A stretch of 64,000 nucleotides of DNA from Methylotuvimicrobium sp. KM2 (GCF_038051925.1 NZ_CP150634.1:4224300-4288299); one strand, 5' to 3'. Shown: positions 6,701-16,630, numbered from the stretch's first letter. Numbers and translations are program-made. Notes: generated by a model from the letters alone, not told the origin.

Positions 6701-9280
6701 ATGGCTTATCGAGAACTCTCCCCGTTAATTTACTCGTCGATTTCATCAGACGAAAACGACAGCTTCGATCTCGACCGCTCGATCGAGCGCATCGCTCACT
6801 GGCTACCGGCGCAGGGCCCGATCAAGGATTTCATCCATCACAACACACTGCATTCGCTCGAACATATATCGTTCCACCAAGCAATCGCGGCGGCAGCCCG
6901 GATTTTCGGCGCGCGCAGTTATTTGCCGAAATCCGATTATCAAAACCTGTATCAAAACGGGCGCATCAAAGATTTTGCGATCGACTGGGCCATAACGCAG
7001 TCGGGAGCTCCGAATACACTAAAAAAACAGCAGAGGGACACGTTATTCGAAATCGACGATAGCGGTCATTATCCGCCGCTGTCGTTGGCGAATCACGGTA
7101 TACGGACCGCCTGGCTGAATCGGCTCGAAGTCGATCTGAACTCGCTGGTTCATCCACCATTGTTCCGTCTGCTGGCCAACTTTTTGGATCAAGGCATCAG
7201 CCGATGGGTACTGCCGAAAAAGAACGAATCGTTCTGGGATTGCGTGTTACGACTCGCCCAAAACAGTTTTTTACCGCTCTACCCGTTCGGCGAACCGGCC
7301 GTCCAAGAACTGTTGTCCGGCAACCCGTCGCACGACCTAACCATCATGGCTTGCCTTGATGAAATCGTCGGAGACCAAGCACTCTACGAACAGTATCTAC
7401 TCGAAATGCTCTTGGCCCATCCCGGCTGGTCCGGCATCGTACATTTCGTCGAACGCAACCCGAGTGCTCTGCTAATGCGCCGCGACATTTCGTTGAAACA
7501 AACGATCGCGGTGGAATTACTCGCCGAACTGGCTTTTTTATATAGGAAAAAAGGCTCCGGGTTCCCAAAGGTAAAAACAACGGGATCGTCCGAAACACTG
7601 ACGATTACCGACATGAAGGATTCGAATACGAGCGGATTGGCTTCGCTCAGAATTTGGCATGAGGCAATGGAATGGTCGCTGCACATTGAATTGTTGCAAG
7701 CCTTGCGTAATAACGATACGGCTTCGTTGGAAACATCGGCGCCATCGGTTCAGGCATTGTTTTGTCTTGACGATCGCGAATGTTCGTTGAGGCGCCACCT
7801 TGAAGAAATCGATCCTGCAATCGAAACCTTCGGCGCGGCCGGCTTTTTCGGTATCGACTTTCTATACCAAGGCCTCGATGATGCTTATCCCGTCGCGCAA
7901 TGCCCGAACACCGTCAAGCCCAAACACTTGATCAAAGAATCGTCGACGCAACGGAGAACTCAAGCTAAGACGAAAAACCACGAGTTTTCCGAGCGTTCGC
8001 TGCTAAGTACTTGGCTTCACACGCAAACGCTCGGTTTAGGCTATGCCGCCAAATTGGCCTGGCAAGTATTTAGGCCGACGTCGCAATTGCCCGGCATCGA
8101 ACACTTGGGCGAAGTCGAAGCCCATTCGCGTCTGCATCTGCTGCGCGAGTCGGACGAACCGAACGATAACGGCTATGTGCTGGGCTTTTCATTGAGCGAA
8201 ATGGCGGATCGCGTTGGCGGTCTGCTCAATAACATCGGCCTGACGCGCGATTTCGCGGCTCTCGTCGTCGTTGTCGCGCACGGATCGAGTAGTGTCAACA
8301 ATCCGCATTTCGCCGCTTACGATTGCGGCGCCTGCTCCGGCAAACCCGGCGCGCCCAACGCCAGAGCCTTTGCGTGGATGGCTAATCATGGTCCGGTTCG
8401 TACCCTACTACGCGAGCGAGGCATCGATATTCCGAATAATACTCGTTTCATCGCCGCACTGCACAATACCAGCCGTGATGAAATCCATTATTTGGACAAT
8501 CCGCCGTTACCGCCCGAAACGGCAACGCTCTTCCGAACCTTTAAGCAGTCGATACGGCAGGCGCTTGAACGCAATGCGCTGGAACGCAGCCGCTGGTTCG
8601 AACTAGCACCCAAATCGCTTACGAACAAAGCAGCGCACCGTCACGTTGTCGAGCGCGCATCCTCGATCTTCGAGCCGCGCCCGGAATTGAATCATTCGAA
8701 CAACCTATATTGCATCATTGGCCGCCGCAAGCTGACCCGCCATCTGTTTTTGGACCGTCGCGCGTTCCTGCATTCCTACGATCCGACTCAAGACTCGCAA
8801 GGAGACGCGCTCTCTAGAATACTTTCGGCGATCATACCGGTCTGCGGCGGCATCAATCTGGAATATTTGTTTTCGCGCATCGACAATTCCGTTTATGGCG
8901 CCGGCACCAAGCTGCCGCACAACGTCATAGGCTTGCTCGGTGTCGCGAACGGCGTCGAAGGCGACTTACGAACCGGACTGCCGTCGCAGATGATCGAAGT
9001 ACACGAACCGGCCCGTTTGCTGATAGTCGCCGAGCAATCGCGCGCAGTCTTAGACCGGAGCCTGTCGAACATCGGCGAATACCGGCGATGGCTCGATAAC
9101 GAATGGGTTAGATTGGTTGCTTGCGATCCTCAAACTCGCGACCAATCGTTGTATACCGCAAAAGGATGGGAGTCAGTCGATTTACCGAACGATTACGATA
9201 CACCCAGTACGACCGCATCCGAATGCATCACATCAGGAAAAACCGGAACGATTCCGGTGCACCGAATCGTCAGGAAGTAA
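6701..9280 (+). CDS. dabA: DabA, zinc-dependent subunit of the DAB inorganic-carbon complex (DUF2309/UPF0753)
   Basis: 859 aa, typical of the family. DabA has a beta-carbonic-anhydrase-like zinc site that, coupled to the membrane partner DabB, turns CO2 into bicarbonate in the cytoplasm one-way using an ion gradient. The expected ligands are visible: C355 and D357 in ALFCLDDREC, H527 in VVAHGSSSVNNP and C542 in YDCGACSGK, at nearly the same positions as C351, D353, H524 and C539 of the Halothiobacillus protein. The N-terminus carries the conserved PIKDFIHHNTLHSLEH. ATG at 6701 after AGGTAGG. dabB follows after one base, so the two are translationally coupled. Presence beside a SulP transporter and a sigma-54 activator marks a carbon-acquisition locus. 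Confidence 0.93.
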   Translation: MAYRELSPLIYSSISSDENDSFDLDRSIERIAHWLPAQGPIKDFIHHNTLHSLEHISFHQAIAAAARIFGARSYLPKSDYQNLYQNGRIKDFAIDWAITQSGAPNTLKKQQRDTLFEIDDSGHYPPLSLANHGIRTAWLNRLEVDLNSLVHPPLFRLLANFLDQGISRWVLPKKNESFWDCVLRLAQNSFLPLYPFGEPAVQELLSGNPSHDLTIMACLDEIVGDQALYEQYLLEMLLAHPGWSGIVHFVERNPSALLMRRDISLKQTIAVELLAELAFLYRKKGSGFPKVKTTGSSETLTITDMKDSNTSGLASLRIWHEAMEWSLHIELLQALRNNDTASLETSAPSVQALFCLDDRECSLRRHLEEIDPAIETFGAAGFFGIDFLYQGLDDAYPVAQCPNTVKPKHLIKESSTQRRTQAKTKNHEFSERSLLSTWLHTQTLGLGYAAKLAWQVFRPTSQLPGIEHLGEVEAHSRLHLLRESDEPNDNGYVLGFSLSEMADRVGGLLNNIGLTRDFAALVVVVAHGSSSVNNPHFAAYDCGACSGKPGAPNARAFAWMANHGPVRTLLRERGIDIPNNTRFIAALHNTSRDEIHYLDNPPLPPETATLFRTFKQSIRQALERNALERSRWFELAPKSLTNKAAHRHVVERASSIFEPRPELNHSNNLYCIIGRRKLTRHLFLDRRAFLHSYDPTQDSQGDALSRILSAIIPVCGGINLEYLFSRIDNSVYGAGTKLPHNVIGLLGVANGVEGDLRTGLPSQMIEVHEPARLLIVAEQSRAVLDRSLSNIGEYRRWLDNEWVRLVACDPQTRDQSLYTAKGWESVDLPNDYDTPSTTASECITSGKTGTIPVHRIVRK

Positions 9281-9281
9281 C

Positions 9282-11210
9282 ATGAATTTATTGATATTGA
9301 GTAGTCTTTTCTTGCCGCTGGGAAGTTTCATCGTTCTTTTTTTGACCGCAAACAACGAGCACAAAATCTCGTCGATCAGCACCTGGAGCAGCCATGCGAT
9401 GGGTGCGAGCATCATCGCCTTGCTGACAATGTGGAGCGCGGCGGGATTTCCGAATCACGAATTCGACGTCTTCACGCTGTATGCGGCCGGCGACTATCGC
9501 TTTCCGCTGCTTTTTTATCTGGACCGAGTCGGTGCAGTCTATTTATTCTGCACTTGGGCGGTTTTTTCGGTCATCGTCAAATATTGCCGCGTCTATTTGC
9601 ATCGCGAGGCCGGCTACAAACGCTTCTTCATGACGATTTTCGGCTTTGCGTTCGGACTGAACGTGATCATTCTGTCCGGAACGATCGATCTGTTGTTCGC
9701 AGGCTGGGAGATCGTCGGTATTTCATCATTCGTTTTGATCGCATTCTATCGGCATCGCGCGCAACCGATACGCAATGCGCTGCGCGCCTACAGCATCTAC
9801 CGGCTATGCGATATCGGATTGCTGCTCGGCGCCTGGATGAGCCATCTGCTGTTTCATGAAAGCCAGCATTTCAGCCAATTGGCGATGCTGTTCGACAACG
9901 ATTTCATTCCGCCGGCCGGTTACGGATCGTTGTTACTGCTTTCTCTGCTGATCCTGATCGCGGCCAGCGGTAAATCGGCGCAATTTCCGTTCTGTTTTTG
10001 GGTGCCTCGCGCGATGGAGGGGCCGACGCCGTCGAGCGCGATCTTTTACGGCGCATTGTCGGTCCATCTGGGCGTGTTTCTCTTGTTGCGCACGATGCCG
10101 ATCTGGTCTTTTCATGTCTTCACCCGAATTCTAGTCTTGATGGTCGGTCTATCGACGATCGTGATAGCCGCTTTGTCCGAAAAAACCCAGTCGAACATCA
10201 AGGGCCAAATCGCGTACGCATCGATCGCACAGGTCGGGTTCATGTTCGTCGAACTGGCCTTGGGATTGGAAACGCTGGTATTGATTCATTTTCTCGGCAA
10301 CGCCTTTCTTCGCTGTTACCAGTTGCTGGTGTCGCCGTCGGTCGTGGCGCATTTGTTGCGCGTCGAAGGTTCGACCGATGGCGGATTTTATATCGACCGC
10401 ACGCCGAAATTTCGCTTTTTGCCGGCTTCGTTACGCAACACGTTGCCGGAAGTATTGCAAAACACCTTGTATGTCTTTTCGTTGCAGGAAGGCTATTTGG
10501 ACATCGTCGTACGCGGATTGCTTTGGACGCCGCTGAAACGCGCCGGGGCGAAAATCAACGCGATCAATCCCTGGACGAAAGGGCTTACCGTGTCCGTCGT
10601 TTTAATCTTGTCCGCATTCGGCATCGACCATCGCTACCCTGCCGTTTTGTTGTCGGTGCTCTCGGTACTCGCTTCGTTCAGCGCTTTCGGGTACAAGCAC
10701 AACGCTTTCGGCGTTTGGAATGCGATCGGGCTGAGCTCGGCTTTGGCGGGCACTGCCGTCCTGTTCTTGGAGCCGGATAGATGGACCGGTACCGTATTGT
10801 TCGCCACGGGCATCGTACCGGCATGGCTGATGGGGCTGTATGTCTTATCGAAAATGCTCAAACTCGGCCGTTTCGACGGATCGCCTTTCGTATACCGCGC
10901 TCTAGCGGAAACGGAACCGAAACTGTCGTTACTGTTCTTCCTGAGCTTTTTGGGGCTTACCGGCTTTCCGGTATCGCCGGCTTTTCTCGGCGAAGATCTT
11001 TTATTGGCGCATGCCGGCCGTCACGCGCCCTGGTTTGCATTGCCGATCGCACTTACTTTCGTCATCAACGGTATTGCGGCCGCCCGGATCTATCAACGTC
11101 TTTGTATGGGACGGCCGAGCGAATTGAACGATTATTCCGTCGACATCTCATCCGACCAACCCAATCGTTCCGCACCGCTTGAGACGCTCGCTCAACCATC
11201 CTCCGAATAA
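9282..11210 (+). CDS. dabB: DabB, NuoL-like membrane subunit of the DAB inorganic-carbon complex
   Basis: 642 aa from the ATG at 9282, one base after the dabA stop; an in-frame extension back to 9117 overlaps dabA and is rejected. About 14-16 membrane helices of the proton-conducting complex I/Mrp antiporter family (proton_antipo_M). Signature stretches: AGWEIVGISSFVLIAFYRHR and FCFWVPRAMEGPTPSSAIFYGA, where the His before W-x-P-x-AM of NuoL is not conserved. Known DabB proteins supply the ion flux that drives DabA. Longer than many DabB proteins (about 500-550 aa); the extra length is C-terminal, with more helices. The last 40 residues are polar. Confidence 0.88.
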   Translation: MNLLILSSLFLPLGSFIVLFLTANNEHKISSISTWSSHAMGASIIALLTMWSAAGFPNHEFDVFTLYAAGDYRFPLLFYLDRVGAVYLFCTWAVFSVIVKYCRVYLHREAGYKRFFMTIFGFAFGLNVIILSGTIDLLFAGWEIVGISSFVLIAFYRHRAQPIRNALRAYSIYRLCDIGLLLGAWMSHLLFHESQHFSQLAMLFDNDFIPPAGYGSLLLLSLLILIAASGKSAQFPFCFWVPRAMEGPTPSSAIFYGALSVHLGVFLLLRTMPIWSFHVFTRILVLMVGLSTIVIAALSEKTQSNIKGQIAYASIAQVGFMFVELALGLETLVLIHFLGNAFLRCYQLLVSPSVVAHLLRVEGSTDGGFYIDRTPKFRFLPASLRNTLPEVLQNTLYVFSLQEGYLDIVVRGLLWTPLKRAGAKINAINPWTKGLTVSVVLILSAFGIDHRYPAVLLSVLSVLASFSAFGYKHNAFGVWNAIGLSSALAGTAVLFLEPDRWTGTVLFATGIVPAWLMGLYVLSKMLKLGRFDGSPFVYRALAETEPKLSLLFFLSFLGLTGFPVSPAFLGEDLLLAHAGRHAPWFALPIALTFVINGIAAARIYQRLCMGRPSELNDYSVDISSDQPNRSAPLETLAQPSSE

Positions 11211-11268
11211 CCGAAACGAAACGTGTGATGATAAAAAATCAACCCGATAGAAAATAATGGAGAAACTT

Positions 11269-12000
11269 ATGCTCGAAACCGGCAAAACCTATCGAAAGGC
11301 GGCGATGACGTTGCTCGGAATTTTAACGGCAACCTTGGCGATGCCGGCTATCGCGGTCGACCAGTTCGGCGGCGACATGTTTGGTGTATGGGGTGCGTTA
11401 ATCATCCAAGGCAACTTCAAATCACTAAGTCCGATGCTCGATAAATTACAATGGCAGCTTATGAATCAAACTCGTACCCGAGACGATTCGCCTAAGGGCT
11501 CTCGTTTTACCGAAAATTTATTGTTCGGCCAAATTGGTTATCGGCTGAATGACGATGTTTCCCTCTGGCTCGGCTATGTCAACGACTGGATTGATCCGTT
11601 GAATAAACCTTTCTATCAGGAAAGCCGGCCTTACCAGGATTTGACCTGGAACCACGCCATCGGAGATTTCAAGCTGACGAGCCGGACCCGCTCCGAACAG
11701 CGCATCAACAGAATGACCGGAGATACCGGTTACCGCGCGCGGCAATTGGTGCAAATCAGTCATGATTTGCCGATCGGAGGTTTGAGTGTTTATATCGGCG
11801 ACGAAGTATTTTTCTATCTGAACGAAAACGGCTTCGGTAAACGCGGATTATCAGAAAACCGTATCATGAGCGACCTAAGTTACCAAATCACCGATCATTT
11901 CGGACTCGATTTAGGTTATTCAGGCCAATATATCGATACGACTACCCTCAACAATCTATTCACTCATAATATGCAAGTTAATCTACGTTATAAGTTTTAA
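11269..12000 (+). CDS. Secreted DUF2490-like beta-barrel protein
   Basis: 243 aa from ATG 11269, which has GGAG six bases upstream; the ATG at 11257 has no such site. A signal peptide (KAAMTLLGILTATLAMPAIA) is followed by a mature protein with alternating strands and conserved LWLGYVND, RTRSEQR and a C-terminal phenylalanine (NLRYKF), typical of outer-membrane barrels of the DUF2490 type. It starts 58 bp after dabB and is probably cotranscribed. Function unknown; by position it might be an outer-membrane route for anions of the carbon-uptake module, which is inference. Confidence 0.7.
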   Translation: MLETGKTYRKAAMTLLGILTATLAMPAIAVDQFGGDMFGVWGALIIQGNFKSLSPMLDKLQWQLMNQTRTRDDSPKGSRFTENLLFGQIGYRLNDDVSLWLGYVNDWIDPLNKPFYQESRPYQDLTWNHAIGDFKLTSRTRSEQRINRMTGDTGYRARQLVQISHDLPIGGLSVYIGDEVFFYLNENGFGKRGLSENRIMSDLSYQITDHFGLDLGYSGQYIDTTTLNNLFTHNMQVNLRYKF

Positions 12001-12126
12001 AAATCGTTGGAAGCCGTACCGGAATTTTGGAAACTACACGGGCGTTCCGCCGATCAAACGCAGACTATCGATACAATTAGGCAAGCTATTGACTGATCGT
12101 CTTATAATGAAACTTCAAACAATTTT

Positions 12127-13563
12127 GTGTACTCGCATCAAATGAATAACATTTTATACCGTCCGGTTGTGATTATCGGAGCGACGCTGGGTTTGTTCAT
12201 CCTGATCGAATTGCTCGCTCTCGGCGGCATCACATGGCGCAATCTGCATCGAATCAACGTTATCAAACAAGATATAGCCTACGGCCGACAGCTACAAGAG
12301 AGGATTTTCGATCTGTATTTGAATCAATTGGATAATATTTCGTGCGCACCGCTTTCGATCCGTCACGACCCCGATCTATTGAACGGTATTATCGTTAGCC
12401 TCGAAGCGCAATATCCGGATGCACAGGAAACAAGGGAGTTGATCGAAATCAGCAACAGGTTGTCGTTATCCGATCCCGCACAATACCACCAGGACTTGAT
12501 GAAGACATTAAATCTTGCCGGCATTTTTTTCAATCGCCAAATCGACGAAGAAAAGCAGCTACTGAATCAAGTTTATACCGATAGCGAATGGGAGCTTAAT
12601 TTCGCTATTATTTTTCCTGCCGTCGTTTTCGTAACTTTGTTGTTACTGGACCTGCGCTTTTGGCGCAAAAAAATATTGGCACCATTGAACGCATTGAAGG
12701 AATTGTTGTCGCTGTTGGCGGACGGCAAGCCTCAGCCGATTGAATACCGGAATATCGAACCGGCATTGGACCCCCTGTTTAGCAACTACAACCGTTTGAT
12801 CATTCGACTCGCCGAATTGGAGCGCGAACATCAAAACCATACGCAATTATTGGAACAAAAAATCCGTAGCGCAACGCATACTTTGCTCGAACAAAGCCAA
12901 AGTCTTGCTCGGTCGGACCGTTTGGCGGCAATCGGCGAATTGGCCGCGAGTACCGCGCATGAATTGCGTAATCCGTTGGCCGGCATACAAGCCGCATTAC
13001 GCAATATCCAGAATGAATGCACCGAAGCCGAATTGTCTCTGCGTCTGCAATTGGTCGTCAATGAAACCAAACGAATGAATCAAAGACTCGATGAATTATT
13101 GTCTCTCGCCAGGCATAAGCCGGAGGCGCCTAAACCGGTCGACCTCGACATCGTCATTAGCGAGTTGCTGACCCTACTTAAATATCAGGTGAGCGAAAAT
13201 ATTAAATTCCAAAAGCATATCGATCAAGAAATCAAGCCTTTACTGCCTGAAACCGAATTTCGCCAAGCGCTGCTTAATTTATTATTGAACGCTTGTCAGG
13301 AATTATCCGGGGTCGGTGGAACAATCAATGTCCATACCTATGTCGAAAACGGTCGATTGTTCATCGAAGTCCGCGACACGGGCCCCGGTTTTTCCGAGCA
13401 GGTGCTGACCCAGGGCTTCCGCCCTTTCGCCAGCACACATGAACAAGGTACCGGGCTGGGCTTGTCGATGGTACGCCGATTTGCAAAGTCCCTTGGCGGC
13501 GATTTGTCTTTAAGCAACGACGCGCAAGGGCATGCGTGCGCGGCAATGAACCTTCCGTTCTAA
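12127..13563 (+). CDS. Membrane sensor histidine kinase, NtrB-like
   Basis: 478 aa from the GTG at 12127; an ATG at 12142 is an equally possible start and neither has a clear ribosome site. Two membrane helices (about 10-32 and 155-178) flank a periplasmic sensing segment of about 120 residues. A cytoplasmic linker and coiled coil follow, then HisKA with the H-box AASTAHELRNPLAGI, the N-box LLNLLLNACQEL, G1 DTGPGF and G2 GTGLGLSMV. The TAHELRNPL type is usual for kinases paired with NtrC-class regulators. The stop is three bases before the regulator gene, so the two form an operon. The signal is unknown; carbon status is suggested by the neighbours. Confidence 0.88.
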   Translation: MYSHQMNNILYRPVVIIGATLGLFILIELLALGGITWRNLHRINVIKQDIAYGRQLQERIFDLYLNQLDNISCAPLSIRHDPDLLNGIIVSLEAQYPDAQETRELIEISNRLSLSDPAQYHQDLMKTLNLAGIFFNRQIDEEKQLLNQVYTDSEWELNFAIIFPAVVFVTLLLLDLRFWRKKILAPLNALKELLSLLADGKPQPIEYRNIEPALDPLFSNYNRLIIRLAELEREHQNHTQLLEQKIRSATHTLLEQSQSLARSDRLAAIGELAASTAHELRNPLAGIQAALRNIQNECTEAELSLRLQLVVNETKRMNQRLDELLSLARHKPEAPKPVDLDIVISELLTLLKYQVSENIKFQKHIDQEIKPLLPETEFRQALLNLLLNACQELSGVGGTINVHTYVENGRLFIEVRDTGPGFSEQVLTQGFRPFASTHEQGTGLGLSMVRRFAKSLGGDLSLSNDAQGHACAAMNLPF

Positions 13564-13566
13564 ACC

Positions 13567-14955
13567 ATGCACAATAATAATCTGCTCCTAATCGAAGACG
13601 AGACCTTGCTGGGTAGCGAGTTGGCTCGTTTCTTCAGCAAGCAAGGCTGGAACGCGGTCGTTGCCGATACACTTGCTAAAGCCGAACATCAATTGATCGA
13701 TCAATCTTTGGATCCGTCGGTCGTAATCTCGGATATGAATTTACCCGACGGCAATGCCTTGGCGTTTCTGGAAAAAATCCGTCCCAACATCGGCCAAACC
13801 GAATGGTTGTTTTTAACTGGTTACGGTACTGTGGCCGATTCGGTGAAGGCGTTAAGACTGGGGGCCTACGATTTTCTCGAAAAGCCCTGCGATTTAGACC
13901 GCTTGAATATGCTAGTCGAAGGCGCGGCGCGAAGCGCTAGAGCCCAGCGGCGCTTACACCAGGAGACGAACCTTCGTCATAACCGCTATTCGCTCGATGC
14001 GCTGATCGGTAACAGCGCATCCATTCGAAGATTGAAGGACATGATCGACCAATTGGCGAAAGTCCGTTTCACCAGCTTGGTGATTACCGGCGAGACAGGT
14101 TCGGGCAAGGGCCTTGTGACCCGTCTGTTGCATTATTCGGGACAACGCGCACAAGGTCCGTTGATCGAGTTGAACTGCGCGGCCATTCCGAAAGATTTAC
14201 TGGAGTCAGAACTGTTCGGTTATGAAGCCGGCGCATTTACCGGCGCGAAGAAGCGCCGTCACGGCCTGCTCGAACAAGCTAACACCGGCACCTTGTTTCT
14301 GGACGAAATCGGCGAGATGGATCTCGATTTACAGGGCAAGCTGCTCAAAGCGGTCGAGGAATTCAAATTCCGCCGTCTTGGCGGCGAGCAGGAAATCAGC
14401 GTCGATTTACAAATCATCGCGGCAACTAACCGGGATTTGCTGGAAAGCGTCGAGAAAGGCACTTTCAGGCGCGACCTGTATCATCGTTTGAATATCGTCA
14501 ACCTGCATATTCCGCCTTTGCGCGAACGAAAGGAAGACCTTCGCGAGCTGGTTTGGCAATTCATCGCCGAAGGCAATGCCCGAACCGGAAAAAACCTTGC
14601 CATCGTCCATGAAAGCGTCTGGCGAAAGCTTGAAGCCTATGATTGGCCCGGCAATATTCGGGAATTGCATAACGTCATTGAACGTTGCGTACTGCTTTCC
14701 GATAGCGAAGTATTCCCCGAGCATTGGCTGCAATTGCCTAATTTACCGTCAACGAAATCCAACATCCGCGAAGACGGCATATTCATTCCGCTGGACGGCA
14801 GCCTGTCTCTGCAAGACATCGAAAAACGAATCATCGAAGAGGCTCTGAACCGCTCCGACATGAACGTAACGGCGGCGGCAAGGTTATTGAACGCAACCCG
14901 GGAAACCTTGCGTTACCGGGTTCAAAAACATCACCTGAAGTACATCAACGAATAA
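13567..14955 (+). CDS. Sigma-54-dependent response regulator, NtrC class
   Basis: 462 aa in three domains. Receiver (about 1-120) with ISDMNLPDG carrying the phospho-Asp; AAA+ sigma-54 activation domain (about 140-375) with Walker A GETGSGKG, the sigma-54 contact loop GAFTGA and Walker B TLFLDEIGEMD; Fis-type helix-turn-helix at the end (NVTAAARLLNATRETLRYRVQ). It activates RNA polymerase with sigma-54 and is the cognate partner of the kinase just upstream. The only convincing sigma-54 promoter seen in the region is that of the SulP gene at 6093-6108, making it the likely target. Confidence 0.93.
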   Translation: MHNNNLLLIEDETLLGSELARFFSKQGWNAVVADTLAKAEHQLIDQSLDPSVVISDMNLPDGNALAFLEKIRPNIGQTEWLFLTGYGTVADSVKALRLGAYDFLEKPCDLDRLNMLVEGAARSARAQRRLHQETNLRHNRYSLDALIGNSASIRRLKDMIDQLAKVRFTSLVITGETGSGKGLVTRLLHYSGQRAQGPLIELNCAAIPKDLLESELFGYEAGAFTGAKKRRHGLLEQANTGTLFLDEIGEMDLDLQGKLLKAVEEFKFRRLGGEQEISVDLQIIAATNRDLLESVEKGTFRRDLYHRLNIVNLHIPPLRERKEDLRELVWQFIAEGNARTGKNLAIVHESVWRKLEAYDWPGNIRELHNVIERCVLLSDSEVFPEHWLQLPNLPSTKSNIREDGIFIPLDGSLSLQDIEKRIIEEALNRSDMNVTAAARLLNATRETLRYRVQKHHLKYINE

Positions 14956-14982
14956 TACCTCTACTCGAGCGAACATACGCCT

Positions 14983-15274
14983 TAGGATTCGGTCATAAAT
15001 AACTTCCCTATTTTTAATGCAAAGAAGGCAGGTTCGGTAGCTCGATTGACAGGTGTCGGCGGCAGGGCAGATTTTTGCTCCTGCAAAATCTGCATTCATG
15101 CCATCCATGGCAATCAGATTCCGCCGTCAAGACTACATGAAAGTATTCACCCAGCACCTAAATTCCATAAGCCATTGGCTATGGTTCGCTCCCTTAGATA
15201 ATTTAAGTGCTGGGTTCACGGCGTTCTTTGACGGAGACCGGCCCCGGCACCGAATTTTGATCTACGAGACGGTA
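14983..15274. repeat. Composite intergenic repeat with nested hairpin
   Basis: Left end taggattcggtcataaataac matches the element at 18663-18926. The middle carries the shared core (ggttcggtagctcgattgac, aggtgtcggcggcagg ... gccgtcaagactacatg ... gtattcac), interrupted by the 64-bp hairpin at 15151-15214. The right end is the accgaattttgatctacga arm of the TATACC/GGTATA family. It is a mosaic of three repeat types. Confidence 0.75.
15151..15214. repeat. 64-bp CCAGCACCTAAATT hairpin, copy 1 (nested)
   Basis: Inverted arms ccagcacctaaattcc... and ...atttaagtgctggg enclose an inner palindrome (ccattggctatgg). It is flanked on both sides by ttcac (15146-15150 and 15215-15219), consistent with a 5-bp target duplication inside the shared core of the host repeat. 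Confidence 0.8.
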
Positions 15275-15572
15275 ATTATTCACACCCCCTATCATTCCTA
15301 CGCTCCAGCGTGGGAATGCAGCCCGAGACGCTCTAGCGTCTCGTACCCGCTAGAGCGATACTCAGGCATTCCCACGCAGAGCACTCATCGTTATAGATAA
15401 GTCATAAATTATCCTTTTGCAATCTTAGCCAATGTGGCCTCGATACCATTTATTGTCATTTTACACTCTCGGCCTCGAAATCGCGATCTGGGGATCGCTC
15501 CCACAGAGCATCTGACCCTTTGTGGGAGCGACGCCTTCGTCGTCCCTCACCTAATGCTAGGTGAGGGAAAGC
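15275..15572. repeat. Large composite repeat (gtgggaatgc / cgatctggggatcgctccc / ctcacct palindrome)
   Basis: Shares modules in order with 22482-22908 and, inverted or rearranged, with 45706-46030: a gctccagcgtgggaatgc hairpin segment, acgctctagcgtctcgtacc, a cgttatagataagtcataaa segment, a ccaatgtggcctcgatacc segment, gatctggggatcgctcccac, tgtgggagcgacgccttcg and the palindrome ccctcacctaatgctagg. No coding potential. Confidence 0.7.
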
Positions 15573-15585
15573 CATTGACTTTCAA

Positions 15586-15690
15586 CCTAAAAATAGCAGT
15601 TGATAAGTGTTGTAGACCGTTCGTACTGAGCCAAGTCGAAGCATGAAGGGTCTACAACACTTACACCGGATTGGTGAAACCTCAAACTAC
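15586..15690. repeat. CCTAAAAAGAGCAG inverted-repeat element, copy 3
   Basis: cctaaaaatagcagttg start, the inner inverted pair gtgttgtagacc / ggtctacaacac around gttcgtactgagccaagtcg, and ggtgaaacctcaaactacc. Related to the two copies upstream of dabA. The following stretch 15691-15886 shows no gene. Confidence 0.65.
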
Positions 15691-15886
15691 CGTTCCCAGA
15701 TATTCGATAACCTCTGTTCAGCACCTTTACCAGTACTTGTGTATAAAGATGAGCGCAGAGCATAGGAACGAGAATGGCCGTGGGACTGAATGCTTACACG
15801 AGATGAACATACAAACGCTGATACCCTGAAATAAAAATCCGATAGTATTCCTGCTCCGTAATGCCGTGTGAGCGGCCTTCTAAATC

Positions 15887-16417
15887 TCAGTTCTCTACGT
15901 GTTTTTTCAGGCCGGCCAGGCCGTTTTTGAAATAATGCGTCATCGCCTTAACCGCCGCTTCGTCGCTTAGATGTTCCGGCGGCGTGTTGCCGGTGTCACC
16001 TCGATAAAAACGGCTTTTCAAAATCACGATGCTACTGCTATCGGTCTCTCCTGGCGTCACCTGCAATTCAATCGAATAAGAACTGACCGGCAACGCTTTG
16101 ACGTTTTCCTTGTTCAAGCGGTAACTGTATTCTCGGTTTTCGTCGCTGTAATAATCGAGCTCATCGACGAGTTTTTCGCCATCGGTAAAAGTCAGCGTTC
16201 GCTTGCCGCCTGATTCGTGCTTACCGTCGCCCTCGCTTTTTTGTACATCTTCATGCCAATCCGCGATTGAACCGAATTGCTTGACCGCATCCCAAACCTT
16301 GTCCGCCGGCGCCTCGATGGTAATACTCTCTTTGGCTTTTTGCGGTGTCGGTCCGTGCGCCAAGGCGGCCACTGGAAAAATCAGGAAATTGAATAGAATG
16401 ATCAGTAACTGTTTCAT
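15887..16417 (-). CDS. Secreted SRPBCC (MxaD-like) protein
   Basis: 176 aa from the ATG at 16417. A signal peptide (MKQLLIILFNFLIFPVAALA) precedes a START/Bet v1-like (SRPBCC) domain: ESITIEAPADKVWDAVKQFG, IADWHEDV, RTLTFTDGEKLVDELDYY and YRGDTGNTPPEHLSDEAAVKAM. The YRGDT..P segment and overall pattern match MxaD-family proteins, periplasmic helpers that promote electron transfer between methanol dehydrogenase and cytochrome cL. A longer frame to 16753 is translated heptanucleotide repeat and is rejected. It stands alone, away from the mxa genes at the right edge, so it is more likely a paralogue than mxaD itself. Confidence 0.75.
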   Translation of the reverse strand: MKQLLIILFNFLIFPVAALAHGPTPQKAKESITIEAPADKVWDAVKQFGSIADWHEDVQKSEGDGKHESGGKRTLTFTDGEKLVDELDYYSDENREYSYRLNKENVKALPVSSYSIELQVTPGETDSSSIVILKSRFYRGDTGNTPPEHLSDEAAVKAMTHYFKNGLAGLKKHVEN

Positions 16418-16630
16418 AGTCGATAATAAGCAAAAATTAAATAATCTATTATCTGCCAACACCCAGTATCGGCATTGAGTAAACTTCCTAATATTCATTA
16501 GGATTTTTTCCGAGCTCACCCCATACCCATCCCGCAGTAAACACATATAACCCGAATGCAGCATAGCGAAGTACGGAAATGGCGTGGCTTCGAACCTCCC
16601 CGGATTGCGCGACTCTCCATCCGGGCTACG

